NCBI RefSeq assembly: GCF_010435915.1
Contig: NZ_JAAFZH010000005.1
Span: 62,001-126,000, forward strand
Direction: 5' to 3'
Length of the DNA stretch: 64,000 nt
Origin: Spirosoma terrae
GTDB lineage: Bacteria; Bacteroidota; Bacteroidia; Cytophagales; Spirosomataceae
Shown here: one piece after another, positions 9,654 to 18,018 of the stretch
Layout of the letters: each line of letters begins with the position of its first letter
Position numbering within the stretch: the first letter of the stretch is position 1
Translations under genes and position numbers: made by a program
Notes under the pieces: model-generated
Seen by the model: the letters and a program-made list of their open reading frames with translations, nothing else
Database searches by the model: none
What the model was told of the DNA's origin: nothing

Positions 9654-10001
9654 ATGGAATCAATGACAATGACTGCTCACGTCGACACCTGTTTCGACTG
9701 TGCAAAAGCCTGCGAAGAATGTGCTACCGCCTGTATTGAAGCGGGCGATACCGACAGTAAGGGTCATGACATGACAGCCTGCATTAAACTCTGTCGGGAT
9801 TGTGCCGATATCTGCACCCTTTGCGGACGCTTGACGGCGCGTGGGTCGGAGTTTATGAAGTCGTTTATGCGGGTTTGTGCAGAGGCTTGTGAAGCCTGTG
9901 CTGCCGAATGTGAAAAACATGCCGATCATTTTGCGCATTGCAAAGCCTGTGCGGAAGCCTGTCGCAAATGTGCTGAGGAGTGCCGCCAAATGGCTGCCTG
10001 A
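9654..10001 (+). CDS. Four-helix bundle copper-binding protein (DUF326/Csp-like)
   Basis: 115 aa with 19 cysteines, most in CxxxC or CxxC spacing along four amphipathic helices (for example C13, C16, C20, C23, C27 and the C-terminal run HCKACAEACRKCAEEC). This is the pattern of Csp copper-storage proteins, whose bundle core is lined with Cys thiolates that hold many Cu(I) ions. There is no signal peptide, so the protein should be cytosolic like Csp3. It lies in the same rightward group as the HMA-AraC regulator and the His/Met-rich outer-membrane protein, consistent with copper buffering. Copper binding itself is inferred from family and motifs. Confidence 0.88.
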   Translation: MESMTMTAHVDTCFDCAKACEECATACIEAGDTDSKGHDMTACIKLCRDCADICTLCGRLTARGSEFMKSFMRVCAEACEACAAECEKHADHFAHCKACAEACRKCAEECRQMAA

Positions 10002-10007
10002 CCAACA

Positions 10008-10037
10008 CGTTGAGATGGTGGCATCACCATCTCAACG
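10008..10037 (+). terminator. Perfect 13-bp hairpin between copper genes
   Basis: Arms 10008-10020 (CGTTGAGATGGTG) and 10025-10037 are exact reverse complements with a GCAT loop. It lies between the Cys-rich protein stop at 10001 and the next start at 10054. There is no T-run, so it may be an intercistronic stabiliser or weak attenuator rather than a full stop. Confidence 0.6.
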
Positions 10038-10053
10038 ATTCGTTAACAAGTTA

Positions 10054-11508
10054 ATGAGAACTCTATTTTTTGTTACGTTACTTTTTATACAACGCATTGC
10101 TTTTGCGCAGCATCAGCACCATGACGCTACGCCGGCCGCATCCAGTGCTGAGAAAGCCGATACAACGAAGCCAATGGATCATTCGATGCATGGAAGCATG
10201 CCAATGGATGGGATGACTATGCATGGCCCGAATCATGGATTGACTATGGATACCACAATGGGAATGACCCATTCGCTCTCCCGGCATTTGTCAATGAATC
10301 GCAATGGGTCGGGTACGTCGTGGCATCCAGACAATACGCCCATGTACGCATACATGACTCATCCAAAGGATAATGGTTGGAGTTATATGCTGCATTACGC
10401 TGTTTACCTGCGCTATACCGGACAAAACAGTAATAATCCGGATAAACGCGGACATAACCAGCAATTTGGTGCTCCGAACTGGTTTATGGGCATGGCCCAG
10501 CGTAAAATTGGCCGACGGGGTTTATTTCAGGCCAGGGCCATGATTTCACTCGATCCGCTGACGGTCGGTAATGGTGGTTATCCGTTGTTGTTCCAGACGG
10601 GAGAAAGCTACAAAGGCCAGCCGTTGATCGATAAGCAGCACCCGCATGATCTGGTTTCTGAGCTGTCGGTGAGTTATAGCCATTCCTTTAACAAAGACGT
10701 TGATGTGTATGGATACGTTGGCTATCCGGGCGAACCGGCTCTGGGGCCGCCTGCTTTTATGCACCGAATTTCATCGTTTAATAACCCTGACGCGCCATTG
10801 GGCCACCATTGGCAGGACGCTAGCCATATTCTGTTTGGCGTAGCAACGATTGGAGTCCGTTATAAGTGGGCTAAGCTGGAAGGGTCGTCGTTTACGGGCC
10901 GTGAACCCGATGAGCATCGATACAACTTTGATAAGCCTACATTCAATAGTTATTCGTATCGTGTCTCGATCAACCCATCCCCATCGCTGGCTTTACAATT
11001 TTCGCAGGGCTTCTTAAAAAGCCCGGAAGAATCGCATCCGGGCGAAGACGTAACGCGTACTACGGCATCGATTCTGCACAGTAAAGCACTAGGGCCGTCT
11101 AGCTACGTAACGTCGGCGTTTGTCTGGGGACGTAATAGCCACGATGGGCAAGGGGAGAATTCGTTTCTGGCGGAGAGTAGCCTGCAACTCAATCGACTTG
11201 CTTTCTACGGCCGCTATGAAAATGTGAGCAAATCGCTGGAAGAGCTGAGCATTACGGGGCCTGGTCTGGATACGCATCGCGGCTACGTCATAAACACCCT
11301 GACATTGGGTATGAACTATCGCCTGGTACAGTATCTGAATTCTGACCTGGTCTTAGGAGCTCAAATTACGGGCGCTAAACCGGAAAAGGCTGTCTTGCAG
11401 GATGTATACGGCAAGACGCCCGTGTCTGGCCAGATTTACCTGCGACTATCGCCCAGCCTGATGACTATGAACAGCATGCATCGCATGAGCGGGCACCATT
11501 CTCGTTAA
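10054..11508 (+). CDS. Outer-membrane protein with His/Met-rich N-terminus
   Basis: 484 aa from ATG 10054. The reading frame is open to 9877, overlapping the Cys-rich gene, but only this start yields a signal peptide (MRTLFFVTLLFIQRIAFAQ). The mature N-terminus is full of His and Met (HQHHD, MDHSMHGSMPMDGMTMHGPNHG), a typical soft-metal ligand stretch. The rest alternates beta-strands with many aromatic residues and lacks a TonB plug, so a porin-like barrel is likely. Related proteins are annotated only as hypothetical in copper-resistance loci. Function in copper sequestration or efflux at the outer membrane is inference from composition and neighbours. Confidence 0.65.
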   Translation: MRTLFFVTLLFIQRIAFAQHQHHDATPAASSAEKADTTKPMDHSMHGSMPMDGMTMHGPNHGLTMDTTMGMTHSLSRHLSMNRNGSGTSWHPDNTPMYAYMTHPKDNGWSYMLHYAVYLRYTGQNSNNPDKRGHNQQFGAPNWFMGMAQRKIGRRGLFQARAMISLDPLTVGNGGYPLLFQTGESYKGQPLIDKQHPHDLVSELSVSYSHSFNKDVDVYGYVGYPGEPALGPPAFMHRISSFNNPDAPLGHHWQDASHILFGVATIGVRYKWAKLEGSSFTGREPDEHRYNFDKPTFNSYSYRVSINPSPSLALQFSQGFLKSPEESHPGEDVTRTTASILHSKALGPSSYVTSAFVWGRNSHDGQGENSFLAESSLQLNRLAFYGRYENVSKSLEELSITGPGLDTHRGYVINTLTLGMNYRLVQYLNSDLVLGAQITGAKPEKAVLQDVYGKTPVSGQIYLRLSPSLMTMNSMHRMSGHHSR

Positions 11509-11546
11509 AATTTTGTTTTTGATTCACCATAAACCACGTACAAACT

Positions 11547-11912
11547 ATGTTGCGTAACCTGTTTCTGACCGCTCTGACATCCTTACTGATTGTCGGTACT
11601 CTCTGGGCTGGCTCGTCGATTCGAGATGACAAAGAGAAAGAAGTGAAAATTAAAACCTCAGCTATATGCGGTATGTGTAAGGCACGTATCGAGCGTAATC
11701 TTTCGTTTGAAAAAGGCGTAAAAGAAGCTGATCTGGACGTAAAGACGAAAGTCGTAACGATTAAATACAATCCTGCCAAAACAGACGTAGCAAAGCTAAA
11801 AGCGAACATCAGCAAAACAGGTTACGATGCTGAAGAAGTGGCCGCTGATGAAACGAGCTACAACAAACTGCCAAGTTGCTGCAAAAAAGGTAGCAGCATG
11901 GACCATCAATAA
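11547..11912 (+). CDS. Periplasmic heavy-metal-associated (HMA) domain protein
   Basis: 121 aa. A signal peptide (about residues 1-24, LFLTALTSLLIVGTLWAGSS) is followed by an HMA fold carrying CGMCKARIE (C41 and C44), in which the two Cys of the CxxC bind Cu(I) or similar. VKEADLDVKTKVVTIKYNPAKTD fits the later strands. The C-terminus adds a CC pair and ends in SSMDHQ. It is probably a periplasmic metallochaperone and the last gene of the copper module, directly followed by a strong terminator. Metal specificity is not determined by sequence. Confidence 0.85.
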   Translation: MLRNLFLTALTSLLIVGTLWAGSSIRDDKEKEVKIKTSAICGMCKARIERNLSFEKGVKEADLDVKTKVVTIKYNPAKTDVAKLKANISKTGYDAEEVAADETSYNKLPSCCKKGSSMDHQ

Positions 11913-11957
11913 GTTTTCGTTTCACAACAATACGTCAGTCAGATGCGCTGACACCAT

Positions 11958-12012
11958 GAAACCCCGTCGATTTACAGAAAATGCTGTAACATCGACGGGG
12001 TTTCGGCGTTTT
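11958..12012 (+). terminator. Strong rho-independent terminator of the metal module
   Basis: The outer arms 11958-11971 (GAAACCCCGTCGAT) and 11991-12004 match perfectly. An inner TTACAG/CTGTAA pair extends the stem, and the structure is followed by GGCGTTTTT. It marks the end of the rightward copper/HMA group. Confidence 0.9.
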
Positions 12013-12114
12013 TAGCCAATTCTTAAGAACAGAACTTCTATGTATTAGCGGGTATACTTGCCCTTGCTGATTCTTTCTGAACGTAATACGTTAACTTGTT
12101 AACGAGCTTTATTT

Positions 12115-13659
12115 ATGAAAAGAGTTCTCCTGAGTGGAATTGGTACGCTAGTGCTGAGTGGTATCCTGGTTGCTTTTCGGGCTCAGATTGTCGAGCCACC
12201 CGCCAGACCGATAGCCGCTAAACCGAAAAATATTATTTACATCCTGGCCGATGATCATCGGTACGATTTCATGGGTTTTACCGGCAAAGTGCCGGGCTTG
12301 CAAACGCCTAATCTGGATCGACTGGCCAGCGAGGGTGCGCATATTCGTAATGCGTTTGTCAGTACGGCGCTCTGTTCGCCGAGCCGGGCCAGTATTCTGA
12401 CCGGGCAGTACGCGCATACGCACAAGGTGGTGGATAATTTTGCGCCCTTGACACCCGGCCTGAAATTCTTTCCGCAGTATTTGCAGAAAGCAGGCTATAA
12501 AACGGCGTTCCTTGGAAAGTGGCACATGGGCAACACGGACGATGCTCCTCAGCCTGGATTCGATTATTGGTTGAGTTTTAAAGGGCAGGGCGTTTATTAC
12601 AACCCAACGTTCAACATAAATGGGAAACAGATTCAGCATAAAGACAGCAGTTACACAACTGACCTCCTGACCGATTATGCTGTGCAGTGGCTCAATTCGC
12701 TGGACAAAAACAAACCTTTTTGCCTGTATCTGTCGCACAAAGCCGTCCATTCGGAGTTTCAGCCCGCCCGGCGGCATCGGGGTAAGTATAAGGATATGAA
12801 GATCAACTACCCGGAAACGATGTACCTGACAGCGTCGGATACCAGCAAAATCTGGGGCGGGTCGAAGCCCGCTGTGAGCCCCGATCTGAAGGTGAACATG
12901 GCTGATATGCCAAACTGGGTTAAGCAGCAACGCTATAGCTGGCACGGAGTAGACTATCTGTATCATGGTGCTATTAGCTTCAACGATTTCTATCGTCAGT
13001 ACTGCGAAACGCTCCTGGGGGTTGATGACAGTGTTGGTCGCGTATTGAAGTGGCTGGAAGACAACGGGCAGTTGGAAAATACAATGGTTGTTTACATGGG
13101 CGATAACGGATTTAGTTTCGGCGAACGGGGTTTGATCGATAAACGACACATGTACGAAGAGTCGATGCGCGTACCGCTGCTGATACGTTGCCCGGCAGTA
13201 GTGAAACCAGGGACAAAGGTTGAGGAAGTGATTCAGAACGTCGATCTGGCTCCAACGTTCCTGGCTTATGCGGGGCTACCGAAACCTACGCAAATGCAGG
13301 GCAATTCGTTCTTGCCTATTCTGAAAGGCGACAAAAAAGGAGCCCCCTGGCGCGACCGGGCGTTTTATGAGTACTACTGGGAAGCCGATTTTCCGCAGAC
13401 ACCCACCATGTTTGGGGTACGAACCGACCGATACAAATACATCTATAATCATGGCGTTTGGGATGCCAATGAGTTATATGACCTGAAAAATGACCCTCAA
13501 GAGGTAAATAATCTGATTCGGAGTCCGGCCCATCAGGAAATTGCAAAAGAACTACGTAGCCAGGTGTTCGACTGGCTGGAATCGACGAATGGGTTACAAA
13601 TCCCGCTTCACTCAACCAAGCAGAAACGTAACGACCATCGATACCTGGGCAATTATTAA
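12115..13659 (+). CDS. Sulfatase (S1 family, formylglycine type)
   Basis: 514 aa. The N-terminal hydrophobic segment (about 3-22) is a signal peptide. The metal-binding DD pair (IIYILADDHRYD, about 46-47) and the sulfatase signature LCSPSRASILTGQ follow. C87 in CxPxR should become formylglycine. GKWHMGN and VVYMGDNGFSFGERGLIDK give further conserved active-site residues. It hydrolyses sulfate esters, probably on polysaccharides, in the periplasm. It resembles iduronate-sulfatase/choline-sulfatase-like members; substrate is not inferable. A C-terminal LYDLKNDPQEVNNL motif is standard. No maturase gene is nearby. Confidence 0.92.
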   Translation: MKRVLLSGIGTLVLSGILVAFRAQIVEPPARPIAAKPKNIIYILADDHRYDFMGFTGKVPGLQTPNLDRLASEGAHIRNAFVSTALCSPSRASILTGQYAHTHKVVDNFAPLTPGLKFFPQYLQKAGYKTAFLGKWHMGNTDDAPQPGFDYWLSFKGQGVYYNPTFNINGKQIQHKDSSYTTDLLTDYAVQWLNSLDKNKPFCLYLSHKAVHSEFQPARRHRGKYKDMKINYPETMYLTASDTSKIWGGSKPAVSPDLKVNMADMPNWVKQQRYSWHGVDYLYHGAISFNDFYRQYCETLLGVDDSVGRVLKWLEDNGQLENTMVVYMGDNGFSFGERGLIDKRHMYEESMRVPLLIRCPAVVKPGTKVEEVIQNVDLAPTFLAYAGLPKPTQMQGNSFLPILKGDKKGAPWRDRAFYEYYWEADFPQTPTMFGVRTDRYKYIYNHGVWDANELYDLKNDPQEVNNLIRSPAHQEIAKELRSQVFDWLESTNGLQIPLHSTKQKRNDHRYLGNY

Positions 13660-13662
13660 TCT

Positions 13663-13863
13663 ATGAAATTAACTATGACTTACTTTAGCCGGGTTACGTA
13701 TCTGGTTGCCTTGTTACTGGGTTATGTTCTTACAGGGTGTCAGTCGGTGGCGGAGTCCAAAAAAGAATCTGTTACGTCGGCCGATAGTGCTGCTCATTGT
13801 GTGGCGAAAGGAATGCCGTCGCGGGCTGCAGCTATACGGCAGGTAAAAGCTGATATGCTGTAG
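13663..13863 (+). CDS. Small lipoprotein, unknown function
   Basis: 66 aa, starting 3 bp after the sulfatase stop and so probably cotranscribed. It has a lipoprotein signal (VTYLVALLLGYVLTGC) and about 40 mature residues rich in Ser, Ala and Lys with one further Cys. I do not recognise a family. A start at the second ATG (13675) is also possible. Confidence 0.55.
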   Translation: MKLTMTYFSRVTYLVALLLGYVLTGCQSVAESKKESVTSADSAAHCVAKGMPSRAAAIRQVKADML

Positions 13864-13880
13864 TTCGATATGCGGTTCCT

Positions 13881-13937
13881 GATTTTGATAATTCATACGC
13901 CATGTCTCCAAGACATGGCGTATGAATTATCAAAATC
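13881..13937. terminator. Perfect 27-bp-arm bidirectional hairpin
   Basis: Arms 13881-13907 and 13911-13937 are perfect reverse complements separated by CCA. It lies between the convergent small lipoprotein and OmpA genes, with its right arm ending 3 bp before the OmpA stop. The structure should terminate both transcripts. Such long perfect arms could also extrude as a cruciform. Confidence 0.85.
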
Positions 13938-13940
13938 ACG

Positions 13941-14438
13941 TTACTTTGGTGATAGCTGTAAAATAACCCGTCTGCTTATTGTTTGAAGGCCCTGATCAGT
14001 CCGCGTTGATGCGTTTTCGTCAGGGCCTTCCCATTGGGTGATGATCTGGTTGGACGCAACTCCCCGCTGTTTCAGATAGCGTTCCACCGCCTTGGCCCGT
14101 TGTTCGGCGAGTGCTACGTTCTTTTCCCGGTTCCCAATAGGATCTGTATAGCCTGTCAGCGTAGCCAGAAGCCGAGGCTGGTTGATCAGAACCCGTGCTA
14201 CTGAGTCTAACGTATTACTGACACCGGGACGTAATAGTGCACTACGTTGGTCGAAATACAGAATATTGATACTCAACGGTAACTCAGACGAGATATAGGT
14301 TATTTTGGACGATTCCTGAGCCTGGGTTTTTGACTGCGCTATCAGGCAGAGAATCAATACGTTCCTGAGTACGTTGATAATCAATCTACATCGATTTAAA
14401 CCGGATTGGCGAAAAATAAGCATCGGGCCTACGAACAA
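13941..14438 (-). CDS. OmpA family peptidoglycan-associated protein
   Basis: 165 aa. A hydrophobic leader (VLRNVLILCLIAQSKTQAQ, ending near residue 41) is preceded by about 20 residues, so the second ATG (MLIFRQ) may be the true start. The C-terminal OmpA/MotB domain (about 55-163) contains LTGYTDPIGNREKNVALAEQRAKAV, with the Asp and Arg that bind diaminopimelate of peptidoglycan. It lacks a beta-barrel, so it is a small periplasmic anchor rather than a porin. No operon partner. Confidence 0.8.
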   Translation of the reverse strand: MFVGPMLIFRQSGLNRCRLIINVLRNVLILCLIAQSKTQAQESSKITYISSELPLSINILYFDQRSALLRPGVSNTLDSVARVLINQPRLLATLTGYTDPIGNREKNVALAEQRAKAVERYLKQRGVASNQIITQWEGPDENASTRTDQGLQTISRRVILQLSPK

Positions 14439-14486
14439 TATCGCTGATGTTTCGTAGGGTAAGGTAAGCTAAACGAATTGAATTTG

Positions 14487-15746
14487 TCAGACTTCTTCTA
14501 CGTAGTCGAGGTCTTTTTTGAAGGTTTCATCCAGAAAAGCTAGGGCCACCAACGCGCAGGCTACCGTTAACACACCCACAACCAGCGCGCTATTGATAGT
14601 ACCGAGCGACGGTTTTAACTGCACAAAAAGAGCGCTTAACGGGATGGTAGCACCTCGTACAAAATTCGGTACCGTGGTAGCTACCGTAGCCCGTAAATTC
14701 GTGCCAAACAGTTCGGCGGCAATGGTCACAAACAGGGTCCAGTATCCGTTGGCGAAACCCAGACAAACACAAACGATGTAGAAAACAGTAAGATCGCTGA
14801 TTGGGGCGAGTAAGTAGACCAGCATGAATGCGAAGGACACTAGCATAAACAGCCGGATCACTTTCTTGCGGCTTTGCATCGACTGGCTCAGAAAACCGCT
14901 GACCAGATCGCCCAACACCTGCCCCGAAAAACTAAGCATAACGGCTTTCCCGGCTACAACGGGTTCGCTCAGACCCAAGGCTTTCCCCAGTTCCGGCGAG
15001 AACGTAATCAGAATGCCAACCACAAACCAGATAGGCAAACCAACGAGTATGCATTGAAAATATTTGTTACGTCGACTGGCCGATGTAAATAACATGACAA
15101 CATTGCCACGGGGAAGCACGCGCTGTTTCGTGCGGTTGAAAATGCCCGATTCCAGAATGTTGATACGTAGGATGAGCAGGAGCAAACCCATGCCACCACC
15201 AATAAAATACGAAATTCGCCAGTCGAAAAGATCGGCCATGAAGTACGCCAGAATAGCGCCCAGTACGCCCATGGTTGCCACGATGGTGGTACCATAGCCA
15301 CGAATTTCTTTTGGTAGAATTTCGGTTACCAACGTAATGCCAGCACCCAGTTCGCCAGCCAGGCCGATCCCGGCAATGAATCGTAGAATCGTATATTGAT
15401 TGAGTGACGTAACGAAACCATTGGCGATGTTGGCGAGTGAGTAGAGGAGAATAGACCCAAATAAAACGGATAACCGTCCGCGTTTATCGCCCAGAATACC
15501 CCAGAAAATACCGCCCAACAGCATACCGGCCATCTGGGCGTTCAACAGCAGAATGCCGTCGCTTAATAAACGATCCCCATCAATACCAATTCCTTTGAGA
15601 CTCGGTACGCGGACAACACTGAACAAAAATAAATCATACATATCAACCAGATAACCCAGGGCCGCCACCAATACAGGCAGTTGTAGTAATTGACTGGCTA
15701 CCGAGCGATTGGTTGTCATAGGTTCAGGAGTAAGGATTGGCTTCAT
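14487..15746 (-). CDS. MFS transporter (metabolite:H+ symporter type)
   Basis: 419 aa with about 12 hydrophobic segments. The conserved loop between TM2 and TM3 reads GILGDKRGRLSVLFGS, matching the MFS motif GxxxDrxGRr. LRFIAGIGLAGELGAGITLVTEILP is TM4 of the sugar/metabolite symporter group, and YGTTIVATMGVLGAILAYF follows. It is the last gene of a leftward run with Gfo/Idh oxidoreductase, SDR, flavin oxidoreductase and GH88, so uptake of an unsaturated uronate or related sugar acid is a reasonable inference. A hairpin separates it from the upstream gene, so it may have its own promoter. Confidence 0.85.
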   Translation of the reverse strand: MKPILTPEPMTTNRSVASQLLQLPVLVAALGYLVDMYDLFLFSVVRVPSLKGIGIDGDRLLSDGILLLNAQMAGMLLGGIFWGILGDKRGRLSVLFGSILLYSLANIANGFVTSLNQYTILRFIAGIGLAGELGAGITLVTEILPKEIRGYGTTIVATMGVLGAILAYFMADLFDWRISYFIGGGMGLLLLILRINILESGIFNRTKQRVLPRGNVVMLFTSASRRNKYFQCILVGLPIWFVVGILITFSPELGKALGLSEPVVAGKAVMLSFSGQVLGDLVSGFLSQSMQSRKKVIRLFMLVSFAFMLVYLLAPISDLTVFYIVCVCLGFANGYWTLFVTIAAELFGTNLRATVATTVPNFVRGATIPLSALFVQLKPSLGTINSALVVGVLTVACALVALAFLDETFKKDLDYVEEV

Positions 15747-15770
15747 ATAATGGCGAGTTTAGAAGACTAA

Positions 15771-15805
15771 ATTGTCTCAGACTGCATCTTGCTGGCTGAG
15801 ACAAT
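15771..15805 (-). terminator. Hairpin between Gfo/Idh and MFS genes
   Basis: Arms 15771-15780 (ATTGTCTCAG) and 15796-15805 are exact reverse complements with a 15-nt loop, just after the stop of the leftward oxidoreductase gene. It could be a terminator or an intercistronic processing hairpin. Confidence 0.6.
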
Positions 15806-15809
15806 CTAA

Positions 15810-17114
15810 CTAGACTTTTTCCGGTACGATAAACGGAGCGCGGTATTTGCGGGTAAGCATCTGGTTCGCTTCTTTGTCGCCAACAAACACTTCGTTTTTC
15901 GGGTCGAAATGGAGTGTGCGGCCTAAGCGGTAGGCAATGTTGCCCAAATGCGCAATGCCCGACGATAAATGCGCCGTTTCGACGGGGCCGTTCTGCTTCG
16001 ATTTATCACGAGAGCGAACGCATTCGATGAAGTTGGCGTAGTGGTCGCCACCTGCCTTACGGGCCGGGCCCGGTGTACGCTCTTTGCCCAGGAAGGTTTT
16101 ATAGTCGTCGTAACCGTTGATAACCATATAGCCTTTGTCGCCGTAAAACAGGTTGCCGATTTCAACGCCGTCTTCTTTGTTGGTCATCCACGGCCGTACC
16201 TCAAACTGGATAATTTTACCTTCTTTCGGGTATTTGTAGGTCGAGGTAAGTGTTTCGGGGGTTTCCTTACAATCTTTCCAGAGAAACTTGCCCCCTCCCG
16301 ACGTGATTTCTTCGGGAAGTCCTACGTTCAGGCCCCACATGCAGAGGTCGGTTTCGTGAATGCCCTGGTTGCCGATATCGCCATTGCCGTAGTCCCAGAA
16401 CCAGTGCCAGTTGTAATGCACGTAGTTTTTGCTGAACTCTTTTTCCTGAGCGGGTCCTTGCCAAAGATTCCAGTTGAGTTCGGAAGGAACGCTTGATTTG
16501 CCCTGATTACCAATGTCAGGACGCCATTTGTAAACGAGTCCACGCGCCATATACACGTTGCCAATCAGACCATCGCGCAGGTGCTGAATGGCTTCCTGAA
16601 TCGCTACCGAACTACGTAGCTGTACGCCATGCTGAACAATTCGGTTGTATCGGTGAGCCGCTTCGACCAGTTTCCGACCTTCGTAGATGTTGTGAGCCCC
16701 TGGCTTTTCGACGTACACATCTTTGCCGGCCTGACAGGCCCAGATAGCGGCCAGCGCGTGCCAGTGGTTTGGCGTTGCAATACTGACGGCATCGATGTTC
16801 TTATCGTCGTAAACCTGCCGTAGATCGCCTACGGTCTGAACCTTCCGGTTGTATTTTTTCTCGAATTCGTTTGCCCGTTCCTGCAATACGTTGCTATCGA
16901 CATCGCAAAGCGTTACGACTTCAACGTCTTTCTGTTTTGAAAAACCCTGTATGTGGTCTTTCCCGCGACCGTTGACGCCGATGACGGCCACTCGAATGCG
17001 GTCGTTGGCACCAAAGGCATGGGCTGGGATGATTGTCGGTAAACTAAGAGTAGCCAGTGTGCCCACGGCTGCCGATTTAATGAACTCTCTACGCGACTCG
17101 GTTGAACGTTGCAT
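15810..17114 (-). CDS. Gfo/Idh/MocA family oxidoreductase with Tat signal
   Basis: 434 aa. The N-terminus has a twin-arginine signal (SRREFIKSAAVGTLATLSLP, residues 7-26), so a folded protein with bound nucleotide would be exported to the periplasm. A Rossmann motif (VAVIGVNGRGKDHIQGF) and the signature EKPGAHNIYEGRKL with the catalytic-type Lys follow. GNQGIHETDLCMWGL lies in the C-terminal alpha/beta domain. Family members oxidise or rearrange sugars using tightly bound NAD. The neighbours (GH88, OYE, SDR, MFS) indicate uronate or glycoside breakdown; exact substrate unknown. Confidence 0.88.
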   Translation of the reverse strand: MQRSTESRREFIKSAAVGTLATLSLPTIIPAHAFGANDRIRVAVIGVNGRGKDHIQGFSKQKDVEVVTLCDVDSNVLQERANEFEKKYNRKVQTVGDLRQVYDDKNIDAVSIATPNHWHALAAIWACQAGKDVYVEKPGAHNIYEGRKLVEAAHRYNRIVQHGVQLRSSVAIQEAIQHLRDGLIGNVYMARGLVYKWRPDIGNQGKSSVPSELNWNLWQGPAQEKEFSKNYVHYNWHWFWDYGNGDIGNQGIHETDLCMWGLNVGLPEEITSGGGKFLWKDCKETPETLTSTYKYPKEGKIIQFEVRPWMTNKEDGVEIGNLFYGDKGYMVINGYDDYKTFLGKERTPGPARKAGGDHYANFIECVRSRDKSKQNGPVETAHLSSGIAHLGNIAYRLGRTLHFDPKNEVFVGDKEANQMLTRKYRAPFIVPEKV

Positions 17115-17247
17115 GAGTAGTTATCAGGTTTAGGAGATTAAGGTTAATTATTGGCTGGCCTGGGAATACAAACCTGCCGAAAAGGTATTATGTAAAGGGA
17201 CGGGATAAAGAAAACTAATCGGAAATTTTAGGCTGACTATCAAAATC

Positions 17248-18018
17248 TTACAGACGCGGTATGGTCATGCCGCCATCAACCATAATCACCTGCCCGGTGG
17301 AGTAAGGAAAGTCTCCACGAGCCAGAGCCGCCACGGCTTTACCAACGTCGTCGGGTTGGCCCCAGCGTTTCTGTACGCACAGGCCATTTTCAATCAACGT
17401 ATCGTATTTCGACGTAACGCCCGCTGTCATATCGGTCTGGATAATTCCCGGACGAACCTCGTAGACCGGAATGTTGAACTCGCCCAGTCGAACAGCAAAA
17501 AGCTGAGTTGCCATGCTCAATCCGGCTTTGGCAATGCAATATTCACCCCGATTAACCGACGCCACCGTTGCCGAAACCGACGATACGTTGATGATGCTGC
17601 CGGAGAACGTAGCGTCGTTACGTTGCTGTTCGATCATCCAGTTGGCGACTGCCTGCGTCAGAAAATACGCCCCTTGCAGATTGGTTGATACTACGTAGTG
17701 AAAGCTTTCTTCCGTAGCTTCCAGAATATCGCGACGTTCCTTTGGGGCTACACCCGCGTTGTTGACCAGTACGTTCAGTCGCCCGAAATGTGCTTTTATG
17801 GTATCAAGCATACTGGTCCGGTCGTCGCGTGATGCGATGTCGCCGGGGCAATAAATTACTTCGGCTCCCAGCGAGCGCAATCCCTCAAGTGCTTCGGTAA
17901 CGGCAGATTCGGGCCGGACACCGTTGATAGCCAGATCGAAACCCGCTTGGGCCAGATGCTCGGCAATGCCGTAGCCAATGCCCCGGCTTCCGCCGGTTAT
18001 AAATGCTATTTTCTTCAC
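17248..18018 (-). CDS. 3-ketoacyl-ACP reductase-like SDR oxidoreductase
   Basis: 256 aa classical short-chain dehydrogenase. TGGSRGIGYGIAE at the N-terminus is the NAD(P) glycine-rich loop, VNNAGVAP is the NNAG motif, and the catalytic Ser with YCIAKAG (Tyr-x-x-x-Lys) is intact. The C-terminal VDGGMTIPRL is typical. Annotated homologs are called 3-ketoacyl-ACP reductase or KduD-like, but the context is sugar catabolism, so a polyol or keto-uronate substrate is more plausible. Its start overlaps the stop of the upstream flavin oxidoreductase by 4 bp, showing translational coupling. Confidence 0.88.
   Translation of the reverse strand: MKKIAFITGGSRGIGYGIAEHLAQAGFDLAINGVRPESAVTEALEGLRSLGAEVIYCPGDIASRDDRTSMLDTIKAHFGRLNVLVNNAGVAPKERRDILEATEESFHYVVSTNLQGAYFLTQAVANWMIEQQRNDATFSGSIINVSSVSATVASVNRGEYCIAKAGLSMATQLFAVRLGEFNIPVYEVRPGIIQTDMTAGVTSKYDTLIENGLCVQKRWGQPDDVGKAVAALARGDFPYSTGQVIMVDGGMTIPRL

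Noticed and set aside
12148-13149. 333-aa open frame antisense to the sulfatase
   Set aside because: The sulfatase on the plus strand has all family motifs; the antisense protein has no recognisable domain, signal or RBS.
15969-16496. 175-aa open frame antisense to the Gfo/Idh gene
   Set aside because: Shadow frame of a well-supported oxidoreductase gene.
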